From Kalmanozyma brasiliensis GHG001 (lineage: Eukaryota; Basidiomycota; Ustilaginomycetes; Ustilaginales), in contig NW_015961956.1 in the NCBI RefSeq assembly GCF_000497045.1, positions 372,001-436,000 of the forward strand: DNA of 64,000 nt, in the 5' to 3' direction. A program made the translations under genes and the position numbers. The notes under the pieces were generated by a model. It did no database searches. It was not told the DNA's origin and was given only the letters and a program-made list of their open reading frames with translations. Of this stretch, positions 51,456 to 61,932 are shown one piece after another. The number at the start of each line of letters is the position of its first letter. Positions within the stretch are counted from its first letter, which is position 1.

Positions 51456-53279
51456 TCATGCTGAGGAGATATGCTGCTTTAGATCCAACGCGCCTCGTTT
51501 TCGTAGACGCGCTTCGACCTGCTGACGCAGCAGGCGATTCTCCTCCCGAAGCCTTGCGATAAGTGGACTGAGGCTGTCCTGCAAAGGCGCGGTCTGTTCC
51601 ATTCGGCAGGCGCTTGTTGCTGCGGGAAGTTTTGGGGGCGAGCCATGCCTGTGACCTTTGCTGACCTCACGCAGGGGGCTGGCCTGAGAGTGACTAACAA
51701 GATCCGACTTCCTCCATGCTTCGGTCGGCCGATGCTTGACGATTCTCGGCATGGAGAGCGTGATCCAGACCTTGGCAGCCGGCAGCCGATGGACTGCGAT
51801 CGTTCTTCTCAGTACAGGCCGAACTATAGCTGTGACTCTTCCGGCGGCAGCGTTGAGCTCGACACTCTGGGCGAGACCAACCACAGCCACCTGAGTAACT
51901 ACAGGCAGCAATGGAGCTAGACGAGGCACGTCTACCAGGCTCTGTCCGAAGATAGGGCAGCATTCCGGGTCGCCAAAGATCGCGGCGTCATGCTCGTACG
52001 GTGTAGGGCCTAGTGAGGAGGGCGAATGGCTAGTCCGTAGTATTAGCCCTGATCGAGACACGAGCAGGTGACTGACGGCTTGCTGATTGTACTCTGGCTT
52101 GGACAGCTCGTCTGGCAGTGACGATGCGCGCGTTGTAGGATCACCGAAAGGATTGTGCAGTACAGCAGCCACTGAGGGTAGTGCCACAGGTCGCATTAGG
52201 ATCATCAACTCACGGCGGTGCGAGCTGCAATCTTGTGTCGGCGCGACAATGACGACCTCGACTAACGCTTCCGTTCCGTCTGGAGTCCGCCGCTTGAGGA
52301 TCATCTCGCTCCTATTGGGTGTTTGTTCTCTGCTTGAAAGGGCTGATATCGGGGACTGAAGAGAAACGCAAGCGCGCTGCCAACAGTCGACCGCGTGCTT
52401 GTCCGCGAGAAGATCTGAAAACTTGACTCGGCGATCATCGGTCATCCGTGCATGCCATCCCGCGCTCTCGTCGCCACCACTGTCCGTGGTCGAATTGGAC
52501 AGCAAGCTGGCGCAGAGACGTGCCGCATCGCTAGTGTACAGGACGGTGTCCGCCAGATCCACAACGACTATGAGATCTGTGAAGACCTGAGGCAGTGCTA
52601 CGCAGCTGACTGTCTCGTTTGGGCTCCGTTTCGATTTCTGGTACGATGCAGAATGCTGGACGCTCTGACTCTCGAGAGGAGGCTCGATGGTAGGTTGTGG
52701 AAGGACTGATCCTTCAGGCCCAACCGCGCCGAGCATTTCGCCGAGTGAGTTTGGGGCAGTGAGGGTCGTTCTGGGCGTGTCTGCCCGCCTTTGCGCACCG
52801 CTAGAGTGCCGGAACACCGGTGGGAAGGCCTGCAGCCCAGACTGAGCCGAGAAGCTTCGGGCTAGCGTCGCAGCCTCGGCGGTATACAGAGAGTCTGTGC
52901 TCGCTATTTCGAAGGATCGCGGTTGTAGAAAGGCCCAGTCGGATGCCGCTAGAGGCGTACTTGAGCCGATAAGATCATCTACGGGTGGAACGAGACCGGC
53001 GAAGCTGTCCGAAGGCATAGAGATTCCAGCCGTCTGCTGAACAGAGTCAAGCAGCCAGGAAAGGTCTTGCGGCATCGTTATGGCGACAGGTTGCGAGTCC
53101 ACGATCAAAGCTGACGCTGTCGGCAGTCGAGGCGCCATGTACTGGTGTGGCCCGGGAAAATCAGCAGAAGGACCGAGCGCACTCGCCTGACATCGCAACA
53201 ACGATTGCAGATGGTCGAGCTGATCATCGAGAGTCGAGATAGAGCGGTTGGAAGCTGGCATGGCTGACGTCAAGACCAT
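51456..53279 (-). CDS. Ser-rich protein with a PAS-like segment and C-terminal coiled coil, 607 aa
   Basis: Not firmly recognised. The open frame begins at 53558 with TTG; I chose the ATG at 53279 (MVLTSAMPASNRS), because the region before it is Cys/Arg-rich and looks non-coding. Another ATG at 53261 is as good. Residues about 228-265 (DLIVVVDLADTVLYTSDAARLCASLL) resemble the first strands of a PAS domain, followed by a VKFSDLLADKHAVDCWQRA stretch as in PAS-linked factors. A later LVSRSGLILRTSHSP could be a second PAS strand. The C-terminus (LIARLREENRLLRQQVEARLRKRGAL) is a charged helix suited to a coiled coil. The architecture suggests a regulator, but no DNA-binding domain is seen. Missing 5' exons are possible. 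Confidence 0.6.
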   Translation of the reverse strand: MVLTSAMPASNRSISTLDDQLDHLQSLLRCQASALGPSADFPGPHQYMAPRLPTASALIVDSQPVAITMPQDLSWLLDSVQQTAGISMPSDSFAGLVPPVDDLIGSSTPLAASDWAFLQPRSFEIASTDSLYTAEAATLARSFSAQSGLQAFPPVFRHSSGAQRRADTPRTTLTAPNSLGEMLGAVGPEGSVLPQPTIEPPLESQSVQHSASYQKSKRSPNETVSCVALPQVFTDLIVVVDLADTVLYTSDAARLCASLLSNSTTDSGGDESAGWHARMTDDRRVKFSDLLADKHAVDCWQRACVSLQSPISALSSREQTPNRSEMILKRRTPDGTEALVEVVIVAPTQDCSSHRRELMILMRPVALPSVAAVLHNPFGDPTTRASSLPDELSKPEYNQQAVSHLLVSRSGLILRTSHSPSSLGPTPYEHDAAIFGDPECCPIFGQSLVDVPRLAPLLPVVTQVAVVGLAQSVELNAAAGRVTAIVRPVLRRTIAVHRLPAAKVWITLSMPRIVKHRPTEAWRKSDLVSHSQASPLREVSKGHRHGSPPKLPAATSACRMEQTAPLQDSLSPLIARLREENRLLRQQVEARLRKRGALDLKQHISSA

Positions 53280-56200
53280 CGTGCAGCTGCTCACTGTGTC
53301 CGCAGCGTTACTGCAGCGGGGTGTCCAGGCTTGACGTCTGGAACAAATACATTTGAGCACGCTGCATTCTCCGCGAACGTTGATGTAGCCCACGGTAGGA
53401 AGTCGCAGCTTCCAAGGTGTGCAACAAAGCATGGCGAAAAGGGGCTCTGCTGAATCGAACAGCGTCCATTTTGTCGTCTGGCGACACGTCGCAGACGTCT
53501 CGACGGAGTTGACGGCAAAGCCATACCTTTGCCAGTCAAGCTCAAACTCCCAACTCAATCGTCAAGAGAAGCGCTGCAATCGCGCCAAAGGCTAGCAACG
53601 CCAAGTCACTACCGCGGCGGCGATACGAACCTGGTCCCGGTTGATGCAACCAGAAGCATGAAAGGGTCCGTTGAATGTTGAAAGATCCTCACACCCCTAG
53701 CGACGACGATGATCGGTTGCCTTTGTGCGAAGTACATCCAACCTTGTCAACTTGATTGGCTCCGAGATGTCAGGAGTTTGTCGTTTGACCCTGTCTCAAG
53801 TGCAAATCGAGTAGGCATCGTTAGCTGGATGACCCGTAGGAATGTCAGTCAGAACGGACCGGCTACTTACTCGGTCGACGATGGGTCTCGTGTGCAGGAC
53901 GGGGGCGGATCACCGATGGTGCCAACGAAACAATCGCGATCGAAAGCTCCTAGCTTGCATGGGATCGTCCTCATCCTGAGTCCAAGCTTTGTAACGCCTG
54001 CACAGCTCGATGCGGCCCACACGACCTATCCATCGCCCTCATTGTCGACAACACAATCGCGGCAGTACCATCCCTTATCACCAGCAACCATAGTCACCAC
54101 GTCATCGAGCGCGAGCCTAATTTAAAAAAAACCTTGTTTTTATGGCAAACAAAAAAATAAAGCTCGTCGCGACCCTTTTGCTCGATCCTCGTCCCAGATC
54201 GAGGCTCTCCTCCTCCTGCGCAACACCATTGTCGCGAAGACACCGTGCAAAGAGCCGGTCTTGCTGAGTCCGAATCGCATTGCACATGTGGCCTGATGCT
54301 CTTTAAGCTATGGATCTGCGTGAACAGCAGGTGTGCCATGTACCATGGTATCGCTGCGTTCGGTTGGAGAAAGTGTCTTGCCGAAGCGGAGATGGTTCCC
54401 GAGAAACGCAGAGGTGACACAAGGTGTCCTCGCTAATGCAAATGGATTGGCCCATTCGGTTCGGCCTATGGTTGCTGCCGAATGAAAGCTCGAGTCATGT
54501 TGAACTGTAGCATTCGACTTGGTGCCTAAGCGACGCCTCTGCGACTTGTCCCGAACAAAGCTGCAGGAGATGCACGCGATCGCATCCGCCAGCCTGCCAA
54601 GAATCGATTCTTTTGATCTTGGCATCCGAAGGTCGGATGTGGTAGCTCGGGCAAAAGTCGAACGGCCTGTCGAAAGACCGGGAGAGAGACGACCTCACAG
54701 TCAGATACGTTCTGGATTCGGGAATCGGAACACGCACACAATAGCGTCGTGCGAGCGGAGTATATGATACACAATGGGGGCAATCCCCGATTAAGTCTCC
54801 GAGCGTTGGTGGCTTGAACTGCGTCTGAATGGTGTGGCTTTGAGACTGCCTCGCAACTCAGCGAGACGGGACCGTCATATCGCAGTGTGCTGCGTGCAAG
54901 CTCTTTCTGCAGTATGAGCATGGCACAGACGGCAATGTACGCTATGCCATCTAAGTCAGTCCCTCACCTGACCGATACCGAAAATTCTTCCTCGGACGTC
55001 GGACAAACTGTTCCCTGCGACCAAAACTTATGCGATCGACGGTCAACCACACCTTTCGCAGCGCGGGAAACTCACGTTGTACAGATGCCACGTGTCGCCG
55101 GCAAAAACTTTTCTCGGGACCGATGACAGACGGCGCTCAGCTAAGTCGGGCGGCAACGAGTGAACCCGTCGTGCTCGGCTTCGCTCTGATACGGGCCGAG
55201 GAGCAGCAGACAGATCAGCAAGAGGCAGACGCAAGCCTAATCCGTAGGAACATGTTTCGCACGGCGACCCATTGGCAGCGCACGACGACGTCAGAAACAC
55301 TCTCCGCGTGCAGCGGGCGGCGTTGAGCGTTGGAAGGAAAATCTTTTAAACCTTGAAGAAAATACACTCCGACAACGTGGAACGCCGAAGCCTATCCCGA
55401 TTCGTGGGCGGACGCATTCGTGAGCCAGCAGGCGAGCAAAGCGTCACAAGAGGTCGTAGGAAGCAACTTTGCTGCGAATTGATGGTGTTGGCGGCCTTGA
55501 GACGGCGCTGCTAGCGCGGGAGGACCCAAGCGAGGCAAAGGTGGAAAGCTGTTCGGCAGGCGGATGAAAGCTTGCTCGGCTGCGCTATGAGATGGCCTCC
55601 GCGACATTCGGCTCGCTTGGCGAAGCTCTGTGCCTTGCAAGCTCAAGCGAGGTAAGCAAGTGTCAATCATGCAACGTGTCAAGTTCCTGAAAGATGCTGA
55701 CGTTGCCGACCATGCCGCTCCTCGTCTCGGACCCATGGCTCACTCGGCAGCTGATCGCCTTAATGTCAGCCCTGCGACATCGCAACACTCTCTGCGTCGA
55801 TACCTCGGCCCGGCAGTAAGCGCGCTCGAGCTTCTGGAGGTGGGTCCAAGTTTTGACGTCCCGCACAGCCGTCCGGGATTTGCTCGAGGTGCATGCTGGT
55901 GGGTTTGCATCGGGCGTCGCCCACGTCCTGCCCGCTGCAGCCCTTCCGATCGTCGCTGGAAGAAAAAGTCTCACACGCGCGCGCCCCTATTTGCTCCCGC
56001 GTCGCCGTGTTTCGTGGTTCCGTAGCCGCTTCTTAGAACCATCCGCATGCCATCCTCAAATTCGACGGGATCGCATCAATGCGTCTAGAAGCGTCAAGCT
56101 GGTGGCGAGAAGACGCGGACGGACACATCTCGGTCGCTCTCGATGGACGAGAGCAATGAGCACCGAGGCATGTGTGCAACAAGGATAGGGGCTCGCTCTA

Positions 56201-57341
56201 TTGTTTGTCACCCACCTCGTGCCACTCTTTTGAGTTGTCGAACCTCGCCTTTCATCCATGCACCTCTTCGTCAACGTCAAAAAGACACCACGGCGGAATC
56301 TACACGTCGCCCTGAGAACGGCACGCGGAGTATAACGGCCTTTGCTCAGCAGGGTGGTTAACATGGCTGAGTCATGGCAGATGAAGCGGAGAACAGGCGG
56401 ACACAGATGAACGCTGAGCGATGCCGAGTGCCGAGCGGGAGGCAGAGACGTACAGCGGGCAATGGCCAAGACGGGCAAACGTGCAGACGACCGAGAAGGC
56501 GGGTTGCGTGCCGGCTTGGGAGGGTACTGGCGACGCAGATCCCTGTCAGCACCAGAGGCTTGAATGGTTGACCGACCCTCGCTACCGCTGGCTTCTGTCA
56601 GACTCTCAAATTGGTTTTAGCGCTCTCTTGGACGACATGGCCGAACGAAAGAGGGTGTTTAGCTGAGCTTGATTTCGAGACACCGAAGTGCAATTGATAC
56701 TGGTCAAGTGCGGCACCTCGTCGTCATGCGACGGCATCCTCTTTTTGTGTTCCTGACCAACTCCGCTAGTCTTGGGTTTGGTGTGCTTGGCCTGCACCGG
56801 CCTTTGCTCAAAAACAAACTTGTGACGCATTTTGCGCAGAGTTCCCTCGTTCTGCCTTGCCGAGCCACGCGCGTGGCCGGAAGCCCTGTACCGAGAGAAA
56901 GAGCCCTTGGGCTTGCACAAGCGAGAGGCTTCTGTCAGCCTCGTTGCTGCGTGGTGCCGTCCGAGGCTTCTCTACATCGTCATTGCTTATTGTGCCGCTG
57001 TGAGCTGTCCGAGCGTGAGCCGCCGCGATAAACTCTGCTTGCTATCTCTCGGTTGTATGCTACGCTCTTCGTCCTCCTTCATCCTCTTGACCCACCACCG
57101 ACATCACCACTTGCTCGCTATCATCGTCAGCTCATAGCTTCATCTACTTCGTCCAACTCATACCTGAATTCCTGCTCGTTCTTCATCTCTTGAACCCCAC
57201 GCAGCAGCCAAGCTCCCTCACATCCCACCGTTGACAATTGACAACTCAGGAGTCTTCTTCGGTCATATCAACGTCAACCACTCGCCAGCACAACCCAACC
57301 CACCGACATTTGCTCCTGCTTCTCGTACAGCGAGACGATCA
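53280..57341. other. Second long gene-free stretch
   Basis: About 4 kb without a supported gene. The longest frames (53709-54125 plus, 54526-54921 minus, 56056-56478 minus) have no domain and no biased composition. An unusual AT-rich island at 54120-54160 holds an A8 run, a T5 run and an A7 run. Next to it, at 54191-54215, lies a hairpin whose arms read GATCGAG and CTCGATC. The right end (from about 57050) is pyrimidine-rich and is the likely leader of the receiver-domain gene. Confidence 0.5.
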
Positions 57342-58145
57342 ATGTCAGCGATCCTCATGTCGCACCCATCATCCAGCCCGAGCATGGCGTACGACCCGTA
57401 CTATAACTCTTCCTCCTCGTCCTCCTCGTCCTCTTGCTACGACTACTCGTCCAACTCTTCACCCTCTACCACGCCTCCACCGCCGTCGACCTCCGCAGCA
57501 GCGCTGCAGCAAGCCACTTCGATCATGTGCGGCGCCAGCTCACCCGAGGACTCGCTGCCATTCACCGTCCTTGTCGTAGACGACAACCCGATCAACCGCA
57601 AGGTGCTCACCATCCCGCTTCGCAAGCAAAACATCCACGTCGTCGAGGCCGAAAACGGACTCGAGGCTGTGCACCGATATGCGCAGTATCGACCCGCGCT
57701 GGTGCTGATGGACATCTCGATGCCCATCATGGACGGCTTTGAGGCGACACGCCAGATCCGCATGCACGAGCAGGCGCAGTCTGCCAACCCCCCGGATGTC
57801 GAGACCTCCGGCGCGCTAGGCGAGGTCATCGAGATGGTTCTCACCCATCAACGAGCGAGGATCGTCGCAGCGACAACGCACAGCGCGGACAGGGACTTTG
57901 ACGAAGGCAAGCAGGCCGGGATGGACGACTGGTTGTTGAAGCCCATCAGGCCGAGTGTGCTCGTGCAGGACATTCTCGAGTACAGGAGGAATCATCTGCA
58001 GGAGTTCGCGGCGACTCTCGGCGCCCTCGGGGTCGCAGGGATGGGCGTCGCCGCAGGGGAAACGGCCATGGAGATGGTCATGGACCAGGCGGGAACGCCG
58101 ACCAACACCACGGCCCCTGCCACTGCCGCCAGCATCACGGCCTAA
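57342..58145 (+). CDS. Stand-alone response-regulator receiver protein, 267 aa
   Basis: One receiver domain from about residue 74 to the end. The acidic pair is Asp80-Asp81 (VLVVDDNPINRKVL), the phosphorylated residue Asp124 (VLMDISMPIMDGFEATRQIR) and the conserved Lys is 200 (WLLKPIRP). The usual Thr/Ser is in AATTHSAD. There is no output domain; the N-terminus is a Ser-rich linker and the C-terminus an Ala/Met/Thr tail. An insertion of about 25 residues (SANPPDVETSGALGEVIEMV) separates helix 3-like sequence from the strand with the conserved Thr. Stand-alone receivers such as Srr1 of Candida act in stress phosphorelays. The frame opens at 57231 with TTG; the first ATG is 57342, a second at 57357. 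Confidence 0.85.
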   Translation: MSAILMSHPSSSPSMAYDPYYNSSSSSSSSSCYDYSSNSSPSTTPPPPSTSAAALQQATSIMCGASSPEDSLPFTVLVVDDNPINRKVLTIPLRKQNIHVVEAENGLEAVHRYAQYRPALVLMDISMPIMDGFEATRQIRMHEQAQSANPPDVETSGALGEVIEMVLTHQRARIVAATTHSADRDFDEGKQAGMDDWLLKPIRPSVLVQDILEYRRNHLQEFAATLGALGVAGMGVAAGETAMEMVMDQAGTPTNTTAPATAASITA

Positions 58146-58896
58146 GCCCAAGTTGCTCGACACTCTTTCGTTGTGTTTCACTGTATAGACCCCCGCATCG
58201 CATTCGCATATTCAGGCTAGCCTGCTCACCCCCCATCTCACACATCGCATTTGTACTTGTATCTATTCATACATCGCTCTCTCTCTCTCTCTCGATCGCT
58301 TCTCGATCTCTTCTCGCTGTCTATCTCTCTCTTGCTCTATGTCTTTGATCTCAGTCAACGAAGCTTATCTACCACATCCCAGCGTGTGGTGCGAACATGA
58401 AAGCTACGAGCAGTCTGCCGGACGAGTTCGAATTCAAGCCCATGGCTCAAATACAGGCTCTCGCGTTTGCTTGACGAAAGAGGGGGCGGGCGGCACCATG
58501 TCAAGTGCACATCGCACTCGACGGTCTGCTTCGTGCACTTCCGGGCTTGGGATTGACCACGGTCCATGTTTCATCCGTCTAGCGGCCGCAAACATCGTGA
58601 TGCCGTATGAGTCTCTATCAAAGTGCTGGCCGGCATGCTGCCGAACACGGCGAAGCGGCAAGCCCCGGCCGTTTCCCGGCACGATCGCCCGTTGCCAGTG
58701 CGGCTTATGACCCTCGACCGCACTCCAACATTGCCGCTCTTCCCGCCGCCAGCTGCCGTCACACAGTCCATCTACCTATACATCCCTTCATAATCCTCCA
58801 TCGATCGCCTCCATAACATCCACCACAAGCGAGAACACTATCAAAAACATGTTCGATTGCACGAGCCCATTATGTAGATGCTGAAGCCGGGGACGA
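58146..58896. other. Convergent 3' region between the receiver gene and VTC1
   Basis: About 750 bp with a (CT)8 tract at 58277-58293 within a CT-rich 3' flank. I see no gene. Confidence 0.55.
58277..58293 (+). repeat. (CT)8 microsatellite
   Basis: Eight uninterrupted CT units in the 3' flank of the receiver gene, within a longer CT/TCT-rich stretch to about 58340. Confidence 0.9.
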
Positions 58897-59532
58897 TCAG
58901 GCGTTGAATCGGAGGATAAAGTTGACCAGCACAGCGATCAACAGCATGACGCTGAGGACGGTGGGGCCCAACCTGTCGTCGTACGGCCCGCTGCCGCGGT
59001 TGCGGATCGCGCTCGCTCGCCAGTGGTACGTGAGCAGGGCGTAGACCATGATCGCCATCGCTACATACCGAAACGCCAAAGAAGGAAGTCAGCAAGAGGC
59101 AATGGGAGCGTGAGGGGGAGAGTTCGGGGTGCGGGCACTCACCAACAAACGAGAACATGGCAGCAGAGATGCGACCGATGCGGTCACCAAAGTTGAGCAA
59201 CCCCGCGGCGAGAGCGGAGAGCGTGACGGTGAAGTTGAGCCATGACAGGACTGCGATGCGAGCAGAGGGAGCGTAAACACGGATGCAAAGAGGTAGAGAG
59301 TCAGTGGGCCGCTCCAGAGACCGAAAGATAGCCCTGCAGTCAAGTCTTGAAGGCTCTCGTGATGATCGTGGCAGACCAAAGAAAGTTTTCAACTTTGGGC
59401 TGGATGAGAGTAAGGATGTGTGGATCAAGACGTACAAGTTCGCTCGTTGGCAAAGAAGACCTTGGGCTCGACACGCACTGGAAGCGCGATGCGCTTGCCA
59501 GCGGTACGTTGGAGGAGTGGCTGCGTCGACAT
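58897..59532 (-). CDS. VTC1: Vacuolar transporter chaperone subunit Vtc1, three exons, 122 aa
   Basis: Membrane subunit of the vacuolar polyphosphate polymerase complex. Exon 1 is 59532-59436 ([19 protein letters not shown] to ANERT), exon 2 is 59250-59143 ([20 protein letters not shown]), and exon 3 is 59060-58897 ([19 protein letters not shown]). Introns of 185 and 82 nt start GTACGT and GTGAGT, end CAG and TAG, and carry CTGAC branch sites. The joined protein aligns nearly end to end with yeast Vtc1, including [26 protein letters not shown] and the NFILRF end. Three hydrophobic helices are visible. Each exon alone is too short or too odd in frame to be found easily. Its downstream neighbour is convergent. 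The promoter holds a CACGTG with Pho4-type flanks. Confidence 0.95.
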
Positions 59533-60642
59533 TGTGTGTATTAGTATGCTGGATCCGAGTCGGTTGTGTGTGCTTCACGGAGCGGTGCGATAAGGAGCGG
59601 CTGCGCGACGGTGGGCTGATACGATAAGCGAGCGGCGATAGTGCCAAAAGCGAGCGATGCTGGGTGCGGGCGGGTGTCGGATGGTCGAAGGTGGATGATG
59701 CAGGTGGTCACGAAGGAAGGCAGCAACGACGACGACGACGACAAAGGAAGGAAAGAGCAAAAGGACGAGGCTCGAGCTCACCCACCTTAGCCGATGGACC
59801 GCAACCCACCCAATCTCAGTCTAAACGAGCGAGCCAAAGGGCATGAAACCCGAAAAAAGAAATCGATTTCCTCCGCTTCTACCGGCGACGAAAATCGAAC
59901 AAGTCTAGCCCTCCTTGGGTGCACGAGCTTGCAAGGCGTCCGTCCCTCGCTGCCAGCCCGCAATGACGAGGTAACAAACAGATCACCGGTGTGTGCGAGG
60001 TGCGTGTGTGTCCCACAAATGAAAGAAAGCCGGCCCGTGATTCGTTTTGAATCAAGGCGATGCATCCGCCAAAACCGAGCTTTGGGACCCGCAAAAAGGT
60101 GGTCGTCAATTTAAAATTGGCTCGAACCATTGTTTCGATTGGTTTGCAAGCTTCACACTCTCTCTTTCCAACCATGTGCTCCCAACCTTGATTCAGTACT
60201 CGCCATGAACAAGCCTGTATCAAGCTTGATCGTCCTCATGAGCCCATGACCTTGAAGATGACCACAATGAGAGCACAGTGAGGCCATGATGACGGTCGAG
60301 CTGACGAGCAAAGGACGAAAATCCCATCGAAGCGGAGAACGAAATCGGATGCGCACGTGCGCTCTATTCTGCAGCTTCGTGCATATCCAGCCATTGTTTC
60401 AGAGGATGGACTTGTATCGGCCGATAAACTTTGGCCCTGCCTCAAGCTCGACCGCACCTGGTCCAAGGTCACACGAGCAGGCCTCTCCATCCTTGGCAGC
60501 CTGTTCAGCTTGTGTTGTGGAAACGATTGTACGTTTCGAATTGGAACAGAGATGCTATGTACAAAAGTGCGGGACAGAGGACGAGTCGACAGCAGTGCTA
60601 GTGAAGGTTGGTAACAACGAGCTCTAATGCAAACGCTCGAGC
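59533..60642. other. Promoter region of VTC1
   Basis: About 1.1 kb without a supported gene, between VTC1 and the stop of the upstream gene at 60643. A GAC-rich repeat lies at about 59728-59742. A 12-bp palindrome containing CACGTG lies at 60351-60362. Confidence 0.55.
60351..60362. promoter_or_regulatory. GCGCACGTGCGC palindrome, candidate PHO-type E-box
   Basis: A perfect 12-bp palindrome with CACGTG at 60354-60359, flanked by G/C as preferred by Pho4-type bHLH factors, stands about 820 bp before the VTC1 ATG. In yeast VTC1 belongs to the phosphate regulon. The distance is long and the link is inferred. It could equally be a chance site. Confidence 0.35.
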
Positions 60643-61932
60643 CTACTCGTCCTTCTCCTCGTCGCCTTCGCTGTCCTCCTTGTCCTCCTTCTCTTCATCC
60701 TCCTTCTTCTTCTCATCGACATCCTTCTTCTCGGCCTTGGCGTCCTGCTCCTTCTTCTTCTCCTCCTGCTCCTTCTTCTTCTTCTCCGCCTCCTCCTTCT
60801 CCTTCTCCTTGCGCTCCTCCTCCTTGCGCTTCGGGTTGCCGATCGTCACATAGCTATCGCCCTTGGCACCCGCACTCGTGGCCTCAACATCACCGCCCAC
60901 CTCGGTGTGCTTGATCACGCCCCCTTTGTTGCCGTGCGCGCTCTGCTGGAGCAGCTTCATCTTGGTGGGGCCATCCGCCTTGACCTCTTCGGCGAGCTTG
61001 GCTGCGGTGCCGCCGAGGGTGCTGCGGCTGTTGGGCGCGTAGTAGTTGGTACCGGCGAGGGTAGCGATGATGCTCGAACCGACGGCGAGGGTGAGCCAGA
61101 AGCGGTAGGTGGAGTACCACTTGGGGACCCAGCCGGCGGTGGTTGCGCGCAGGTCGATGAACCAGGCCGCTACGAAGGCCGCCCACTGGCCGATAAGTGC
61201 CATCTGGGGGGCCAGCAGCAGAGTAGGCCAGCCGAGAGCAAGGGGAAGCACACCGATGGCATAGCGCATGTTCCCAATGCGTCCACCGTACTTGCTAAAC
61301 TCGAATCCCCAATGAATAGCACCCAAGAAGGAGAGCAGAACAGCACCGAAGCCGACCTGAATGTTCTGCGCATGCAGCAGCAGCGCACTCGCCGTCTCGC
61401 TGTCCATCGACTTGTCCAGCCCCATGCTCACCTGGTGCTCCGTCCGCGCGAGCCAGATCGACGCCGCCGCCGTGCTCACGTACGGGATGATACCGGCGCT
61501 ACCCCAGAGCAGAGCCGGACGCGGCACTTCTTGTGCCATCTCGGACGTGATGCTCTTGGCGTCCTTGAGGATTTCGGCCGCACCAGAGGCACCTCCACCG
61601 CCGCCGCTCGTGTTGGCACCAGATCCGGTCGCTTCCGATGACTGAGACGCACCGCCGCCCGCAATGGCCGACTCGACACTCGATCGGATCGACTTGGCTT
61701 CCTCCTTGATGTTCTGCTTCGTGTGCGACCACGAGTCCGAGGCAGGCTTGCCCGATTGCGGGTTGGCTGCACGGGACTGCAACGACGTGTGCAGAGCTCG
61801 AAGCTGCACGGGCGCTAGCAGGGTTCGGCGAGAGGCAAGAGTGGTTGCCTTTGCAACCGAGAGGGTCGCACTGGCGCCGCGCTGGCTGCGGAAGCCAGTG
61901 GCCAGGACGCTACGAGAGACGGCTCCGATCAT
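60643..61932 (-). CDS. DUF3429 (TMEM69-like) mitochondrial membrane protein with a Lys/Glu-rich tail, 429 aa
   Basis: The N-terminus (MIGAVSRSVLATGFRSQRG to about residue 55, ending LHTSLQSRA) is a basic, Ser/Arg/Leu-rich mitochondrial presequence. Residues about 135-300 are hydrophobic, with four to five helices including ALLWGSAGIIPYVSTAAASI, ALLLHAQNIQVGFGAVLLSF and RYAIGVLPLALGWPTLLL, the pattern of DUF3429. Its function is poorly known. The last about 60 residues are almost only Lys, Glu, Asp and Gln (EEEKKKKEQEEKKK style), which would form a charged helix or coiled coil and explains the frequent mislabelling of such proteins as mannosylation regulators. The ATG at 61932 precedes the presequence directly. 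No intron is required. Confidence 0.88.
   Translation of the reverse strand: MIGAVSRSVLATGFRSQRGASATLSVAKATTLASRRTLLAPVQLRALHTSLQSRAANPQSGKPASDSWSHTKQNIKEEAKSIRSSVESAIAGGGASQSSEATGSGANTSGGGGGASGAAEILKDAKSITSEMAQEVPRPALLWGSAGIIPYVSTAAASIWLARTEHQVSMGLDKSMDSETASALLLHAQNIQVGFGAVLLSFLGAIHWGFEFSKYGGRIGNMRYAIGVLPLALGWPTLLLAPQMALIGQWAAFVAAWFIDLRATTAGWVPKWYSTYRFWLTLAVGSSIIATLAGTNYYAPNSRSTLGGTAAKLAEEVKADGPTKMKLLQQSAHGNKGGVIKHTEVGGDVEATSAGAKGDSYVTIGNPKRKEEERKEKEKEEAEKKKKEQEEKKKEQDAKAEKKDVDEKKKEDEEKEDKEDSEGDEEKDE

Noticed and set aside
54120..54300. Candidate Pol III RNA next to T-runs
   Set aside because: A hairpin and T-runs are present, but no A/B box pair, no tRNA fold and no signature of U6, 5S, SRP or RNase P could be matched; kept only as a finding to check.
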